A DNA stretch of 64,000 bases from Halobacillus_B rhizosphaerae (GCF_046719735.1 NZ_JAUTWQ010000001.1:372001-436000), one strand, 5' to 3'; positions 33,414 through 42,179 are shown, counted from the stretch's first letter. Numbers and translations are program-made. The notes: generated from the letters alone by a model not told the origin.

Positions 33414-34592
33414 TTGTCTGCATTATACACGATATTTCAAATGATCATCCTATGCATTTTTTTCGGTTCAATAATTGCCTTATTCAGAGGCTATTTAAAT
33501 CTTTTTAAAGTGTTTCCAATACATAACAGGAAATCGGCAATAATTTATCTGGTGATTTGTTTTATCATTATTGTCATACTACCAACCAACTTAGATGAGG
33601 AAGGTTCGTCTGAAAGTAAAGCAACCACAGAAACTAGTGTGAAAGATGAGAACTCTGGTGACGATGCTGAAAAAACCACACCAGATTCTAGTAAGCAAAA
33701 TGATAATGAAGATACTCAAAATGAAGCTTCAGAAAGTAAAGCTAAGGACAAGGATCAGACTGATAAGACCAATGAAACTGCCGAAACTGATTCAAAAGAG
33801 CTCGAAGAACAACAGACAACTGAAGCAACTTCTAACAATGATTCTGATGTTGAGAGTGAAGAAACTATTAAAACGACTGACACAAGCAACTCTCAATCAA
33901 ATGATAGTAACAAGGTCTCAGCAACAGTAACTAGGGTTGTAGATGGAGATACGATGGAAGTGAATGTTGATGGCAAGGAAGACACAGTACGGCTTCTATT
34001 AGTAGACACACCAGAGACTAAACATCCTAGCAAGCCAGTTCAGAAATTTGGACCTGAAGCCTCTCAGTACGCTAAGGAGAAGCTCTCAGGAGCGGAAGTG
34101 AAGCTTGAGTATGATGGTCCTAAAAGAGATAAATACGACCGTCTACTAGCCTATATGTGGGTGGATGGCAAGATGTTTAATCAAATGCTTTTGGAGCAAG
34201 GATTGGCAAGGTATGCTTATGTCTATGATCCTCCATACACACATTCAAAAGAGTATATGAAAGCTCAAAACAGGGCGAAGAGTCAAAATAAAGGGATATG
34301 GAGCATTAATGGTTATGTAACAAGTGAAGGCTTTAAAGAGCAGAAGAAAACAGCGACCGCTTCAAGCAATAGCTCTTCTTCATCAGATACTTCTAGCTCT
34401 AATTCTAGCAGTCAGAAATCAGCTTCTACTGGCTTGAAATACGATCCTAATGGTCCAGATAGAGACTGTGGAGACTTTGATACACACGCAGATGCACAAG
34501 CGTTCTTTGAAGCGGCTGGCGGACCACAGAGTGATCCACACCGTCTAGATGGTAATGACAAAGACGGTATTGCTTGTGAGAGTTTGCCTTAG
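33414..34592 (+). CDS. membrane-anchored thermonuclease with excalibur domain
   Basis: The 392-residue protein has two N-terminal hydrophobic helices (about 5-25 and 37-55) and a long acidic Ser/Thr/Glu-rich linker. A staphylococcal-nuclease-like domain (about 168-303) contains VVDGDT, the RLLLVDTPE loop and YDRLLAYMWVDG. A Ser-rich spacer and a C-terminal excalibur calcium-binding motif (DGNDKDGIACE) follow. It should act on DNA outside the membrane. The start is TTG after AAGGGGG. Related proteins occur widely in Bacillus chromosomes and elements, where a nutrient, competence or anti-phage role is unproven. Confidence 0.85.
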   Translation: MSALYTIFQMIILCIFFGSIIALFRGYLNLFKVFPIHNRKSAIIYLVICFIIIVILPTNLDEEGSSESKATTETSVKDENSGDDAEKTTPDSSKQNDNEDTQNEASESKAKDKDQTDKTNETAETDSKELEEQQTTEATSNNDSDVESEETIKTTDTSNSQSNDSNKVSATVTRVVDGDTMEVNVDGKEDTVRLLLVDTPETKHPSKPVQKFGPEASQYAKEKLSGAEVKLEYDGPKRDKYDRLLAYMWVDGKMFNQMLLEQGLARYAYVYDPPYTHSKEYMKAQNRAKSQNKGIWSINGYVTSEGFKEQKKTATASSNSSSSSDTSSSNSSSQKSASTGLKYDPNGPDRDCGDFDTHADAQAFFEAAGGPQSDPHRLDGNDKDGIACESLP

Positions 34593-34629
34593 ATCAGATC
34601 GATTGAATTAATAAAAGGAGAGGTTTCTT

Positions 34630-34932
34630 ATGACAATCCATAAAGCTCCAATTGATTACATTACAATTCCTGCCCCACAACATAGTGAAGATGCTGAATA
34701 CAGAGTAGTGTTTGGATATGTAGACTGGCAGAATGGTAAAAAACCCAATCTGTCAATCTATGTGCTGATGGTTTATGGTGGAAAACCTAATTATAGAATG
34801 GTGGCTCATGTTCTTACTACTTCAAATAATGAAAATGAGCTATCAGACTTGGATAAAGTCATGAGTGCTATGCAAAAACTAAAAGATCGACATATACATG
34901 AGATTTCAAAATACAAACTGGATGAAGATTAG
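34630..34932 (+). CDS. small uncharacterised protein near the right end
   Basis: The 100-residue soluble protein has no domain I recognise. AAAGGAGAGG precedes the ATG at good spacing, which supports a real gene. It is the last gene of the element before the right att site and follows the nuclease gene by 37 bases on the same strand. Confidence 0.6.
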   Translation: MTIHKAPIDYITIPAPQHSEDAEYRVVFGYVDWQNGKKPNLSIYVLMVYGGKPNYRMVAHVLTTSNNENELSDLDKVMSAMQKLKDRHIHEISKYKLDED

Positions 34933-34996
34933 AAAAAAGAGTGTTGATTGTTGCACCCGACATTAGTGGTAGTTTATAGTTATAGGTAGTAGTGAT

Positions 34997-35051
34997 GCTA
35001 TTGACCAATAAATACATTGTTACTGTGCCAACCAATACCCCAATGAATAAG
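34997..35051 (+). repeat. arm-type repeats at the right end of the element
   Basis: ACCAATAAA (from 35003) and ACCAATA (from 35031) match the ACCAATAAAC repeats of the left end. CCCAATGAATAAGA at 35038-35051 is the exact reverse complement of 19101-19114. These sites lie 79-130 bases inside the right att copy, as expected for integrase arm sites. Confidence 0.5.
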
Positions 35052-35129
35052 ACCAATTTTATGAGTCAGTATTATATGGAAGAAACTCGTCAATTGCTTC
35101 AAAATTTAATACAACTGCCTATAAAGCAG

Positions 35130-35261
35130 ACCGTGGAAATATTGACGCGATTTCCTCTTTATTCGGCTATACAATTTCAAATACAAAAGCTAAACCGACG
35201 AACAGTGAATTCATTGCGATGGTTGCTGATCGTTTACGTCTGGAGCATAAAGCTTCCTAAT
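35130..35261 (+). repeat. right attachment site (attR), copy of the spo0A 3' end
   Basis: This is identical to 18854-18985. It contains the last 42 codons and stop of spo0A without the rest of the gene, so it is a non-coding remnant. The likely original spo0A terminator follows it directly. Confidence 0.95.
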
Positions 35262-35274
35262 ATAGAATTGGAAA

Positions 35275-35326
35275 TACACCTCTTTTCTCATGCTATGACT
35301 TTACGTGAGAAGAGAGGTGTTTTATT
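35275..35326 (+). terminator. probable native terminator of spo0A, displaced by the element
   Basis: ACACCTCTTTTCTCA pairs with TGAGAAGAGAGGTGT (one G-U pair), followed by TTTTATTT. It stands 14 bases after the duplicated spo0A stop, where the terminator of the uninterrupted gene would be. Confidence 0.85.
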
Positions 35327-35381
35327 TATGTCTTTTCAATTAAGGAATAAAGAATTGGAAGAAAGAATTCAATCCTCCGGG

Positions 35382-35411
35382 TTCAATTCTTCCTGTGATT
35401 TGTGGTACAAT
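35382..35411 (+). promoter_or_regulatory. likely promoter of the aspartokinase gene
   Basis: TTCAAT (35382-35387) and TACAAT (35406-35411) are separated by 18 bases and lie about 45 bases before the start codon. Confidence 0.45.
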
Positions 35412-35456
35412 TCTTAATTATTAATCACTTTAGTGAAGTAATGGGGAGTTGTACAT

Positions 35457-36812
35457 ATGAAGGTAGTCAAATTTGGCGGAAGCTCAGTGGCTGATGCCAC
35501 TCAAATTAAAAAAATTACGAATATTATTGAAGCAGATAAGAAAAGAAAGGTCATCGTCGTTTCAGCCCCAGGAAAAAGATTTCCAGATGACACAAAAACG
35601 ACTGATTTATTAATCCGCTTAGGGGAATTGGTACAGAAACAGGAAAGTTATACGGCCATCTACCATCAAGTCATCGAACGATTTTCCTTGATGGTTGAGG
35701 ATTTAGGACTTCAAAAAGTTGTTCTTAGTCAAATCAAGTCTACTATAGAGGAAGCAATAAGTAAGGTAAGCGCACGAGAAGATAATGGAATGGATACACT
35801 TAAAGCTTGTGGGGAAGATGGAACCGCGCATGTGTTAAGCGCCTACCTCCAAAACCAGGGTCATGCTTCTTCATACGTAAATCCAAAGCAGGCGGGCATT
35901 CTTGTGAGTGAACAACCCGGTGGTGCACTTGTGCTCAATGAGAGCTTTGAGAAACTATATCAACTGCGGGAACGAGAGGAAATCCTTGTCATACCTGGTT
36001 TCTTTGGTTACACACCGGAAGGAAAACTGGTGACTTTTTCTCGCGGCGGTTCGGATATTTCAGGTTCCATCGTTGCAGCTGGTTTAAAAGCAGAGTTATA
36101 CGAAAATTTCACCGATGTGGACTCGGTGTTTTGTGTAAACCCAGCTATTGTTCATCAACCAAAACAACTAACTTCACTTACCTATCGAGAAATGCGTGAA
36201 TTATCCTATGCAGGATTTTCTGTTTTTCATGATGAAGCTTTAATTCCAGCGTTTAAAAATAAAATTCCAGTTTGTATCAAAAATACAAATAATCCCGATG
36301 GAAAGGGTACAATGATTGTTTCTGAACGGGCAGAGGGCAACGACCACGTGGTTGGGATCGCTAGTGATACGGGATTCCTTAACTTGTATGTAAGTAAATA
36401 CTTGATGAACAGGGAGATCGGATTTGGCCGCAAACTTCTGCAGATCCTGGAGGATGAGGAAATTTCCTTTGAGCACGCTCCATCTGGAATCGATGACATG
36501 TCAGTGATCATTCGTGATCATCAATTACCGAAAGACAAAGAAGCAATGGTCGTTGACCGAATTAAGCGAGAGCTCAAGGTGGATATGTTAGATATTGAAC
36601 GTAACATGGCGATGATCATGTTAGTGGGCGAAGGGATGAATCAAACGGTTGGTATTGCTAGTAAAGCAGCAGCAGCATTTCGTGACGCCAATGTAAATAT
36701 CGAAATGATTAACCAAGGTTCTTCAGAAGTATCCATGATGTTCGGTGTTAAATCTGATCAGCTCTCAACTGCTGTTCAATCTCTTTACAAAGCATTTTTT
36801 GAGGTGAGTTAA
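35457..36812 (+). CDS. aspartokinase (monofunctional, ThrD/YclM-like)
   Basis: This enzyme phosphorylates aspartate, the first step toward lysine, threonine, methionine and the cell-wall and spore precursor diaminopimelate. The 451-residue protein starts with the kinase motif KVVKFGGSSVAD. It has the TFSRGGSDISGS catalytic region near residue 195 and two C-terminal ACT domains (about 310-451, the second with VNIEMINQGSSEVSMMFGV). The length and undivided form match aspartokinase III (YclM) of B. subtilis, which responds to lysine plus threonine. GGGGAG precedes the ATG. Confidence 0.92.
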   Translation: MKVVKFGGSSVADATQIKKITNIIEADKKRKVIVVSAPGKRFPDDTKTTDLLIRLGELVQKQESYTAIYHQVIERFSLMVEDLGLQKVVLSQIKSTIEEAISKVSAREDNGMDTLKACGEDGTAHVLSAYLQNQGHASSYVNPKQAGILVSEQPGGALVLNESFEKLYQLREREEILVIPGFFGYTPEGKLVTFSRGGSDISGSIVAAGLKAELYENFTDVDSVFCVNPAIVHQPKQLTSLTYREMRELSYAGFSVFHDEALIPAFKNKIPVCIKNTNNPDGKGTMIVSERAEGNDHVVGIASDTGFLNLYVSKYLMNREIGFGRKLLQILEDEEISFEHAPSGIDDMSVIIRDHQLPKDKEAMVVDRIKRELKVDMLDIERNMAMIMLVGEGMNQTVGIASKAAAAFRDANVNIEMINQGSSEVSMMFGVKSDQLSTAVQSLYKAFFEVS

Positions 36813-36912
36813 TAGAGGCATGGGTATTCAAGAAGTATATCATCCATCTCTTGTTTATTTTAGATAGAGATTTGAAGATCATGTAAGGTGTTAGGACTGG
36901 TTATTCTACGGC

Positions 36913-36959
36913 ATAAAAAAAGCGAAGCCCCTTATTTGGGGATCTTCGCTTTTTTTTGC
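36913..36959. terminator. bidirectional terminator
   Basis: AAAAAAAGCGAAG-CCCC and GGGG-ATCTTCGCTTTTTTTT form a stem with A- and T-runs on both sides, so it can serve aspartokinase and the convergent exonuclease gene. The last codons of the exonuclease lie in the stem itself. Confidence 0.9.
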
Positions 36960-37690
36960 TTATAAAGAATTGATTTTAATCCCTTAAGGGTGCTTACATT
37001 AGCTTCTATGGTTTGTGTCAGTAGTTTATGAAATAGTTCAGCCGTCATCATCGCATCATTCAAGGCATGATGGCGTTCCTTCTTCTGAATTTGAAAATGA
37101 TTAAGTAAGGGGTCCAACTGGTACCTTACGGAAGGGACTAACCATTGGGCCATCGTCTGTGAGTCGATTACTACTGGTTTGTATTCAGGTAATTTCCAAC
37201 GTTTCAGCATCGCTTGTAAAAAGCGCATGTCAAACTTTGCAGGATGAGCAACCAATACACTGCCTTCACTAAATTCCATGAATTCACGAAATCCTTCAAA
37301 GAAGGGGCTGGCATTACTCAATTGCTCACGAGTGAGGCCGGTAAGCTGGAGAGTTTGACGATTCACGTATCGAATAGGATTAATTAAATGATGAAACGTT
37401 TTCCTGTGACAGGAATCTAACCCATGAATGCGAATCGCTCCAATCGAAATGATCTCATGGCCGATTTCAGGAATAAATCCAGTTGTTTCTAGATCGAAAA
37501 TCGTGTAGTCCAATTCTTCTAATGGCTGATTGAGAACAACACTGCGGCTGGAAGTGTTCTCTTGGTGTTTTTTAAGTTGATCTTCCAGCTTCTGATACGA
37601 ATACCACTTTAAATATGGTTTAATTTTGAAATAGTACATCGGTTTTTCGAAAAATATATACTTTAGAATTTGTAAGTCAGTTGGTATCAT
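36932..37690 (-). CDS. DnaQ-like 3'-5' exonuclease (DEDDh)
   Basis: The 252-residue protein has the three exonuclease motifs: FDLETTGF (ExoI, near residue 66), HPAKFDMRF (ExoII, near 148) and HHALNDAMMTAELF (ExoIII, near 212). It has an N-terminal extension of about 60 residues. Such proteins stand apart from DNA polymerase III and may serve DNA repair or nucleotide clearance. The ATG overlaps the stop of the DUF294 gene, and the pair is a conserved cyclic-nucleotide/CBS-plus-exonuclease operon in Gram-positives. Its stop lies inside the terminator hairpin. Confidence 0.85.
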   Translation of the reverse strand: MIPTDLQILKYIFFEKPMYYFKIKPYLKWYSYQKLEDQLKKHQENTSSRSVVLNQPLEELDYTIFDLETTGFIPEIGHEIISIGAIRIHGLDSCHRKTFHHLINPIRYVNRQTLQLTGLTREQLSNASPFFEGFREFMEFSEGSVLVAHPAKFDMRFLQAMLKRWKLPEYKPVVIDSQTMAQWLVPSVRYQLDPLLNHFQIQKKERHHALNDAMMTAELFHKLLTQTIEANVSTLKGLKSILYKQKKAKIPK

Positions 37691-39600
37691 TAAACCACCC
37701 GATTTCGATTATAGCTGAGTTCTAGTACCTGCTGCAGGCGTTTGGCTATAATGAGGGCTTCGCGCAGAGATCGGCGCTCATCTTTCTTTATTTGTGTAAG
37801 TTTAAGGTCATTGGATAAAGGTTCTCCTTGCTCCAGCTGCCTTAAGTTTTCTTTTAACCGGAAGAGCATTAATCGATGAAGCGCAAGTTTAGCATTTTCC
37901 ACGTCTCTTGGATGGAATCGCTCTTGCTCTTCCAGTGACTTTAAGCGGTTAATCGTATTGATGTCTTCTACACCATATTTCATACTGTAAATTCGGATGG
38001 CGTTTACTATTTGCATTATAGCTGATTTTTTAATATTAAGGGTCCGTTTTTTCCCTGCTCCAGATATTCTCCCGAAAGGCTGTACAGGAACTCGGAATCT
38101 CAAGGTGTCTTTCATTAATAGCTGATGCAGACTCAGGGAGCGTTTTACTCGGGCAGTGACAAATTTTTTCAGTTCATATGCAAGCGAATAATCACCAAAT
38201 ATCGGCCGGAAATCCATGAAGATGGTGAAATCACGTATTTCCTCAGCATCCATCTTCTCAATCCACTGGTTTACGCTTCTTTCCCACTCTGCTGTCTGCT
38301 TGCGCCATTTATCTTCCTTAGCCATAATCCCGCCTTTACAGTAAGGGTAACCGCATTCGTCCAACATGGCATTGATTTTTTGGGAGAAGAGCAGGAAATA
38401 GTCATCAATCTGTTTCTTATTTTTGGAATGGTCATAATTAGATAGGATCATTCCATTATCCTGATCAGTGGAAAAGGCCTGTTCTTTTCTCCCTTCACTG
38501 CCCATGACTAAAAAGCAGTAATTAACGGGAGGCGCTCCATGACCTTCCTGAATCATTTCATCTTCAGCAATCTGAACGACCTGCTTGTGTATACGATCAT
38601 TGTAATTTGTCATTAGTTCAGCAATATCATAGGCAAACATGCCCTCATGAATTAAGCTCTCCACAAATTGGTGAAACCTGCGATTATAAACAGGGGACAA
38701 TTGTTGAATTTCTTCGATAGATGCCGCATTGGAGATTCTGTAAGTTAAATCAAAATAAACCGAATTCTTAATTGTAAAAAATGAGGATTGCCTTAAAATC
38801 CCGACAATTTTGTCCCTGTGCAGGACTGGAATGATTTCCGTCGGGTGATGTTTTAAGTAACTAAGTGCATCATAAATAAATTCTTGATCACTTATGGAAT
38901 AGGCTTCTTCTGACATATAGGCTTTGACAGGATTATTGTGATCATTTTCGAAATACGCTCTAAGCAAATCCCCGTAATTGATCATCCCCAGCATTGTTTT
39001 TCTATCTTCACTGACGATCAATGCCTCAACCTTCTGTTTTTGAAGCAGCCGTGCAGCTTTTTCAATAGGGTCGTCCGGATGGATAAATCGAGGAGTTTCC
39101 ATATAAGCATCAGCACGCTTTTTGTAAAGCTCCCGGTCATCCTGTTCATCTGTGGTCGAGCTCTTATACTTAATTTCATCATAAAGGCTTTTCATTAAGT
39201 GACTGATACCGTCCATGACAACTTTAGAAAATTGAGAGTTTTTTGCCAAGATTTTCATAAAGGATTCACGTTCAAAGCGCAGGGTGCTGATTGGCTCTAA
39301 CGCTTGGACTGAAAACCTCATTTCCCCGCTTGTAAGCAGAATCATCAATCCAATTAAGTCTCCTGGATAATAAAATCTTACAGATAATTGTTTTCCATTA
39401 GATCTGTGCATAATGTTTTTAGCTAAACCGGAAACTAGAAAGTGGATATCAATGGAGTCATCTTTCTGATCTTCATGAATGATAAATTCATTCGTACTGT
39501 AATTCTTTTCTGATGCGTTGCTAATTAGTTCATTGTATTCATCCTCTGATAATAAGTCGAAAGGATACTGGTTCCTGAATAATTCAAATTGATCTGTCAC
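37690..39600 (-). CDS. cNMP-binding, CBS and DUF294 nucleotidyltransferase-like protein
   Basis: The 636-residue protein combines an N-terminal cyclic-nucleotide-binding-like domain (about residues 10-130) and a pair of CBS domains (about 165-285). A DUF294 nucleotidyltransferase-like domain (about 305-445, GSEGRKEQAFSTDQDNG) and a DUF294 C-terminal domain (about 480-620) follow. The GS...D-x-D pattern keeps the predicted catalytic acids. It is probably a sensor or signalling enzyme of unknown substrate. It ends at the ATG of the exonuclease, so the two are translated together. Confidence 0.87.
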   Translation of the reverse strand: MTDQFELFRNQYPFDLLSEDEYNELISNASEKNYSTNEFIIHEDQKDDSIDIHFLVSGLAKNIMHRSNGKQLSVRFYYPGDLIGLMILLTSGEMRFSVQALEPISTLRFERESFMKILAKNSQFSKVVMDGISHLMKSLYDEIKYKSSTTDEQDDRELYKKRADAYMETPRFIHPDDPIEKAARLLQKQKVEALIVSEDRKTMLGMINYGDLLRAYFENDHNNPVKAYMSEEAYSISDQEFIYDALSYLKHHPTEIIPVLHRDKIVGILRQSSFFTIKNSVYFDLTYRISNAASIEEIQQLSPVYNRRFHQFVESLIHEGMFAYDIAELMTNYNDRIHKQVVQIAEDEMIQEGHGAPPVNYCFLVMGSEGRKEQAFSTDQDNGMILSNYDHSKNKKQIDDYFLLFSQKINAMLDECGYPYCKGGIMAKEDKWRKQTAEWERSVNQWIEKMDAEEIRDFTIFMDFRPIFGDYSLAYELKKFVTARVKRSLSLHQLLMKDTLRFRVPVQPFGRISGAGKKRTLNIKKSAIMQIVNAIRIYSMKYGVEDINTINRLKSLEEQERFHPRDVENAKLALHRLMLFRLKENLRQLEQGEPLSNDLKLTQIKKDERRSLREALIIAKRLQQVLELSYNRNRVV

Positions 39601-39672
39601 ACTGCAAAACTCCTTCTGACGATAGATCGTTCAACTGTTCATAGTATATCAAAAAAAGCAGAGCCTATAGCT

Positions 39673-39906
39673 CTACTTTTGCTTGAATTGCCCTTTTGTA
39701 AGATTTCTTTTACGATCTCGGTGCAAAATAAAACCACCGATAAATCCTATACCTAATATAACGAATAGTAAACCAATTATTCCTTGCAGGGCCACATGAA
39801 AAAAGAGAGAGTGAAGCTCCCCGAAAAGAGCGTCTCTCATGAGCTTAATACCAACAACGGCAATAATACCCGGAATGACTAATGTGAGTAAAGCGATTAA
39901 GCGCAT
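39673..39906 (-). CDS. yqzF: DUF2627 membrane protein (YqzF-like)
   Basis: The 77-residue product has two membrane helices (about 3-22 and 37-62) with a basic tail. Its length is almost the same as B. subtilis YqzF, which also sits in front of bkdR. The ATG at 39906 is spaced from AAAGGAG; the earlier ATG is too close. The function is unknown. Confidence 0.8.
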   Translation of the reverse strand: MRLIALLTLVIPGIIAVVGIKLMRDALFGELHSLFFHVALQGIIGLLFVILGIGFIGGFILHRDRKRNLTKGQFKQK

Positions 39907-40018
39907 GACCATATCTCCTTTATGTCTTACAATCCACATTTAGTATATCAAATTAACATAATTCTGAAAATACCAGAATGCTTGCCAAATTATGCAGAGT
40001 ACGATAGGATAAAGATGC

Positions 40019-40030
40019 GCAAAATTTTGC
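40019..40030. promoter_or_regulatory. palindrome in front of bkdR, possible BkdR site
   Basis: GCAAAATTTTGC is a perfect 12-bp palindrome 14 bases before the bkdR start. It shares GCAAAATTTT with 42107-42116 upstream of the bkd operon. This would allow autoregulation. Confidence 0.4.
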
Positions 40031-40043
40031 AGGGTGTGATGAA

Positions 40044-42122
40044 ATGAAACGTGTCTTAATTGTAGGGGCAGGTAAAGGTGGAACCGCCCTGTTAAAATTG
40101 TTAAATGAAACGGATCGAATGCAAATTGCTGCCATCACAGATGTGAATCAGCAGGCTGCAGGTCTTGATGTGGCCAGAAAGTATAATATACCTACAGGGC
40201 CAGATTGGCAGGAATGGATACATAACCAGATCGATATTGTGATAGAAGCAACAGGGAGTGATCAGGTTTTTGAAGAAATTCGGGCTGAACGGGACAACAG
40301 CACGGTAGTCATTCCAGGCTCCGTTGCCTATATCACCTCTGAACTTCTAGAAGAGAAAGAGACACTTCTGCATGAGATGAAGCAGCAAACGGACAATCAG
40401 AAACTTATTTTAAACAGTATTCATGATGGAATGATAGTCATTTCGGATGATGAGAAGATTACCTTTATGAATCGCAGCGGTGAAAGGATTCTTAATAAGC
40501 TGAAGGACGATGTTATCGGACGGCCTGTAAAGGAGATAATTCCAGCATCACGCCTGCCTCATCTACTAAAGACTAGACGCAAAGAAGTCAATCAAAAGCT
40601 TGTTCTTGAGAATGGAAAAAAAGTAATTACAACGAGAATTCCTATGATTGGTGCCGAAGACAGAATCATTGGTGCCTATGCAGTCTTTAAGGATATAACT
40701 GAAATTGTCGATCTTGCTGAAGAACTTACCGATTTAAAGGAAGTAAAAACGATGCTGGAAGCCATTATTCAATCTTCTGACGAAGCGATATCTGTGGTAG
40801 ATGAAAATGGAAACGGTTTAATGGTGAATCCAGCTTATACGAGGATAACTGGATTATCTAAAGAGGAAATTGTTGGAAGACCTGCGACAGTAGATATATC
40901 AGAAGGGGAAAGCATGCATATGAAGGTGCTTAAAACTCGTCGTCCTGTTCGAGGAGTCCGGATGAAAGTAGGGCCAGGAGAAAAAGACGTACTTGTCAAT
41001 GTCGCCCCTGTGATTGTGGACGGTAAACTGAAAGGCAGTGTAGGGGTGCTCCACGATGTATCAGAGATCCAGTCACTAACCAGCGAGCTTCGTCGAGCGA
41101 GGCAGATTATACGGAGTTTGGAAGCGAAATATACATTTGATGACATTATTGGTGAATCCCAAGAAATGACCCTTGCGCTTGAACAAGCAAGAGTGGGTGC
41201 CAGAACTCCTGCTACTGTTCTACTGAGGGGAGAGTCTGGAACAGGCAAAGAATTGTTTGCCCACGCTATCCATAATGAAAGTAAACGGCGTCATCATAAA
41301 TTTATCCGTGTGAATTGTGCTGCTATTGCAGAATCCTTATTGGAAAGTGAATTATTTGGATATGAAGATGGTGCATTCTCTGGAGCAAAACGCGGGGGCA
41401 AGAAAGGTTTATTTGAAGAAGCCAATTACGGAAGCATCTTTCTTGATGAAATAGGTGAATTGACGCTTCCCATGCAGGCGAAATTATTACGCGTCCTGCA
41501 GGAAAATGAAATTCTTCGAGTAGGTGGTACGAAGCCTGTTCAAATTGATGTGCGGGTCATTGCAGCTACCAATAAGAATTTAGAGAAAGCGATCATGAAT
41601 AAGACTTTCCGAGAAGACTTATATTATCGGCTGAACCGGCTGCCTATTTATATTCCGCCTCTTAGAGAGAGAAAAGAAGATATTGACTTATTATCTAAAC
41701 ACTTAATCCAAAAATTGAATGATGATTACGGAAGAAATGTAACTTCCATAGATCAAGAAGCCCTTGGAAAATTGATGGACTATCAATGGCCGGGAAACGT
41801 GAGGGAACTGGAAAATATGATCGGGCGGGCCATGATTTATATGGAGAATCAGCAAGAAGTGATCCGCCTTGAACATATTCACTCTCTTACTAAAGAGTCC
41901 CCTTCTTTACAGGAAGAAAGTCAACCTGATGGTTCATGGCTGGGCGAGACCCTTCAGCAGGCAGTAGATGAATATGAAAAAAGGTTGTTAGCTGATGCTT
42001 TCAGGGCGCATGATTTTAACAAAACTCAGACAGCGAAGGCTTTAGGGATATCTATCCGAAATCTTTACTATAAATTAGAAAAATACTCACTGGATAAAAC
42101 CAGCATGCAAAATTTTTCATAA
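40044..42122 (+). CDS. bkdR: sigma-54-dependent activator BkdR
   Basis: BkdR activates the downstream branched-chain acid operon with sigma-54 (SigL). The 692-residue protein has an N-terminal dinucleotide-fold-like region (KRVLIVGAGKGGTALL), two PAS domains (about 120-230 and 235-340) and an AAA+ domain. The latter has Walker A GESGTGKE near 396 and the sigma-54-contacting loop as GAFSGA near 442 instead of the usual GAFTGA. A C-terminal Fis-type helix-turn-helix (TQTAKALGISIRNLYYKL) ends the protein. The AGGGTGTGATG context provides the ribosome site. Confidence 0.93.
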   Translation: MKRVLIVGAGKGGTALLKLLNETDRMQIAAITDVNQQAAGLDVARKYNIPTGPDWQEWIHNQIDIVIEATGSDQVFEEIRAERDNSTVVIPGSVAYITSELLEEKETLLHEMKQQTDNQKLILNSIHDGMIVISDDEKITFMNRSGERILNKLKDDVIGRPVKEIIPASRLPHLLKTRRKEVNQKLVLENGKKVITTRIPMIGAEDRIIGAYAVFKDITEIVDLAEELTDLKEVKTMLEAIIQSSDEAISVVDENGNGLMVNPAYTRITGLSKEEIVGRPATVDISEGESMHMKVLKTRRPVRGVRMKVGPGEKDVLVNVAPVIVDGKLKGSVGVLHDVSEIQSLTSELRRARQIIRSLEAKYTFDDIIGESQEMTLALEQARVGARTPATVLLRGESGTGKELFAHAIHNESKRRHHKFIRVNCAAIAESLLESELFGYEDGAFSGAKRGGKKGLFEEANYGSIFLDEIGELTLPMQAKLLRVLQENEILRVGGTKPVQIDVRVIAATNKNLEKAIMNKTFREDLYYRLNRLPIYIPPLRERKEDIDLLSKHLIQKLNDDYGRNVTSIDQEALGKLMDYQWPGNVRELENMIGRAMIYMENQQEVIRLEHIHSLTKESPSLQEESQPDGSWLGETLQQAVDEYEKRLLADAFRAHDFNKTQTAKALGISIRNLYYKLEKYSLDKTSMQNFS
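42106..42119 (+). promoter_or_regulatory. candidate BkdR upstream activating site
   Basis: TGCAAAATTTTTCA lies at the end of bkdR, about 63 bases before the -24 element. It is followed by a second dyad ATGCA-AGAAA-TGCAT (42122-42136). Both are plausible activator sites, assigned by position and similarity only. Confidence 0.4.
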
Positions 42123-42179
42123 TGCAAGAAATGCATAGTGCAGGAAGTTGGGAATAAAGTGTTTTCAAATTCATGTATT

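Larger units (their letters stand above)
18986..35129. mobile_element. integrated plasmid-like mobile element in spo0A
   Basis: The element lies between two perfect 132-bp copies of the spo0A 3' end; the distance between copies predicts an excised circle of 16,276 bp. It carries a tyrosine integrase at its left end, a serine resolvase, a Rep-like winged-helix gene, a palindrome and iteron-like repeats, and several defence-like modules. It is visibly richer in A and T than the flanking genes. No phage structural, conjugation or transposase genes are seen, so it is best described as an integrative plasmid-like island that is either non-conjugative or mobilised in trans. Confidence 0.9.

Noticed and set aside
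33646..33930. Lysine-rich open frame within the nuclease gene
   Set aside because: It is a shadow of the acidic linker of the thermonuclease read in another frame.
18986..35129. Prophage interpretation of the element
   Set aside because: No terminase, capsid, tail, holin or lysin gene is present; the gene content is plasmid-like.
35130..35261. tRNA gene as integration target
   Set aside because: The att repeat folds into no cloverleaf and is clearly the spo0A coding end.
34992..35417. Open frame of 141 codons crossing the right att site
   Set aside because: It reads the duplicated spo0A tail in a wrong frame and runs through the displaced terminator; there is no supporting start site.
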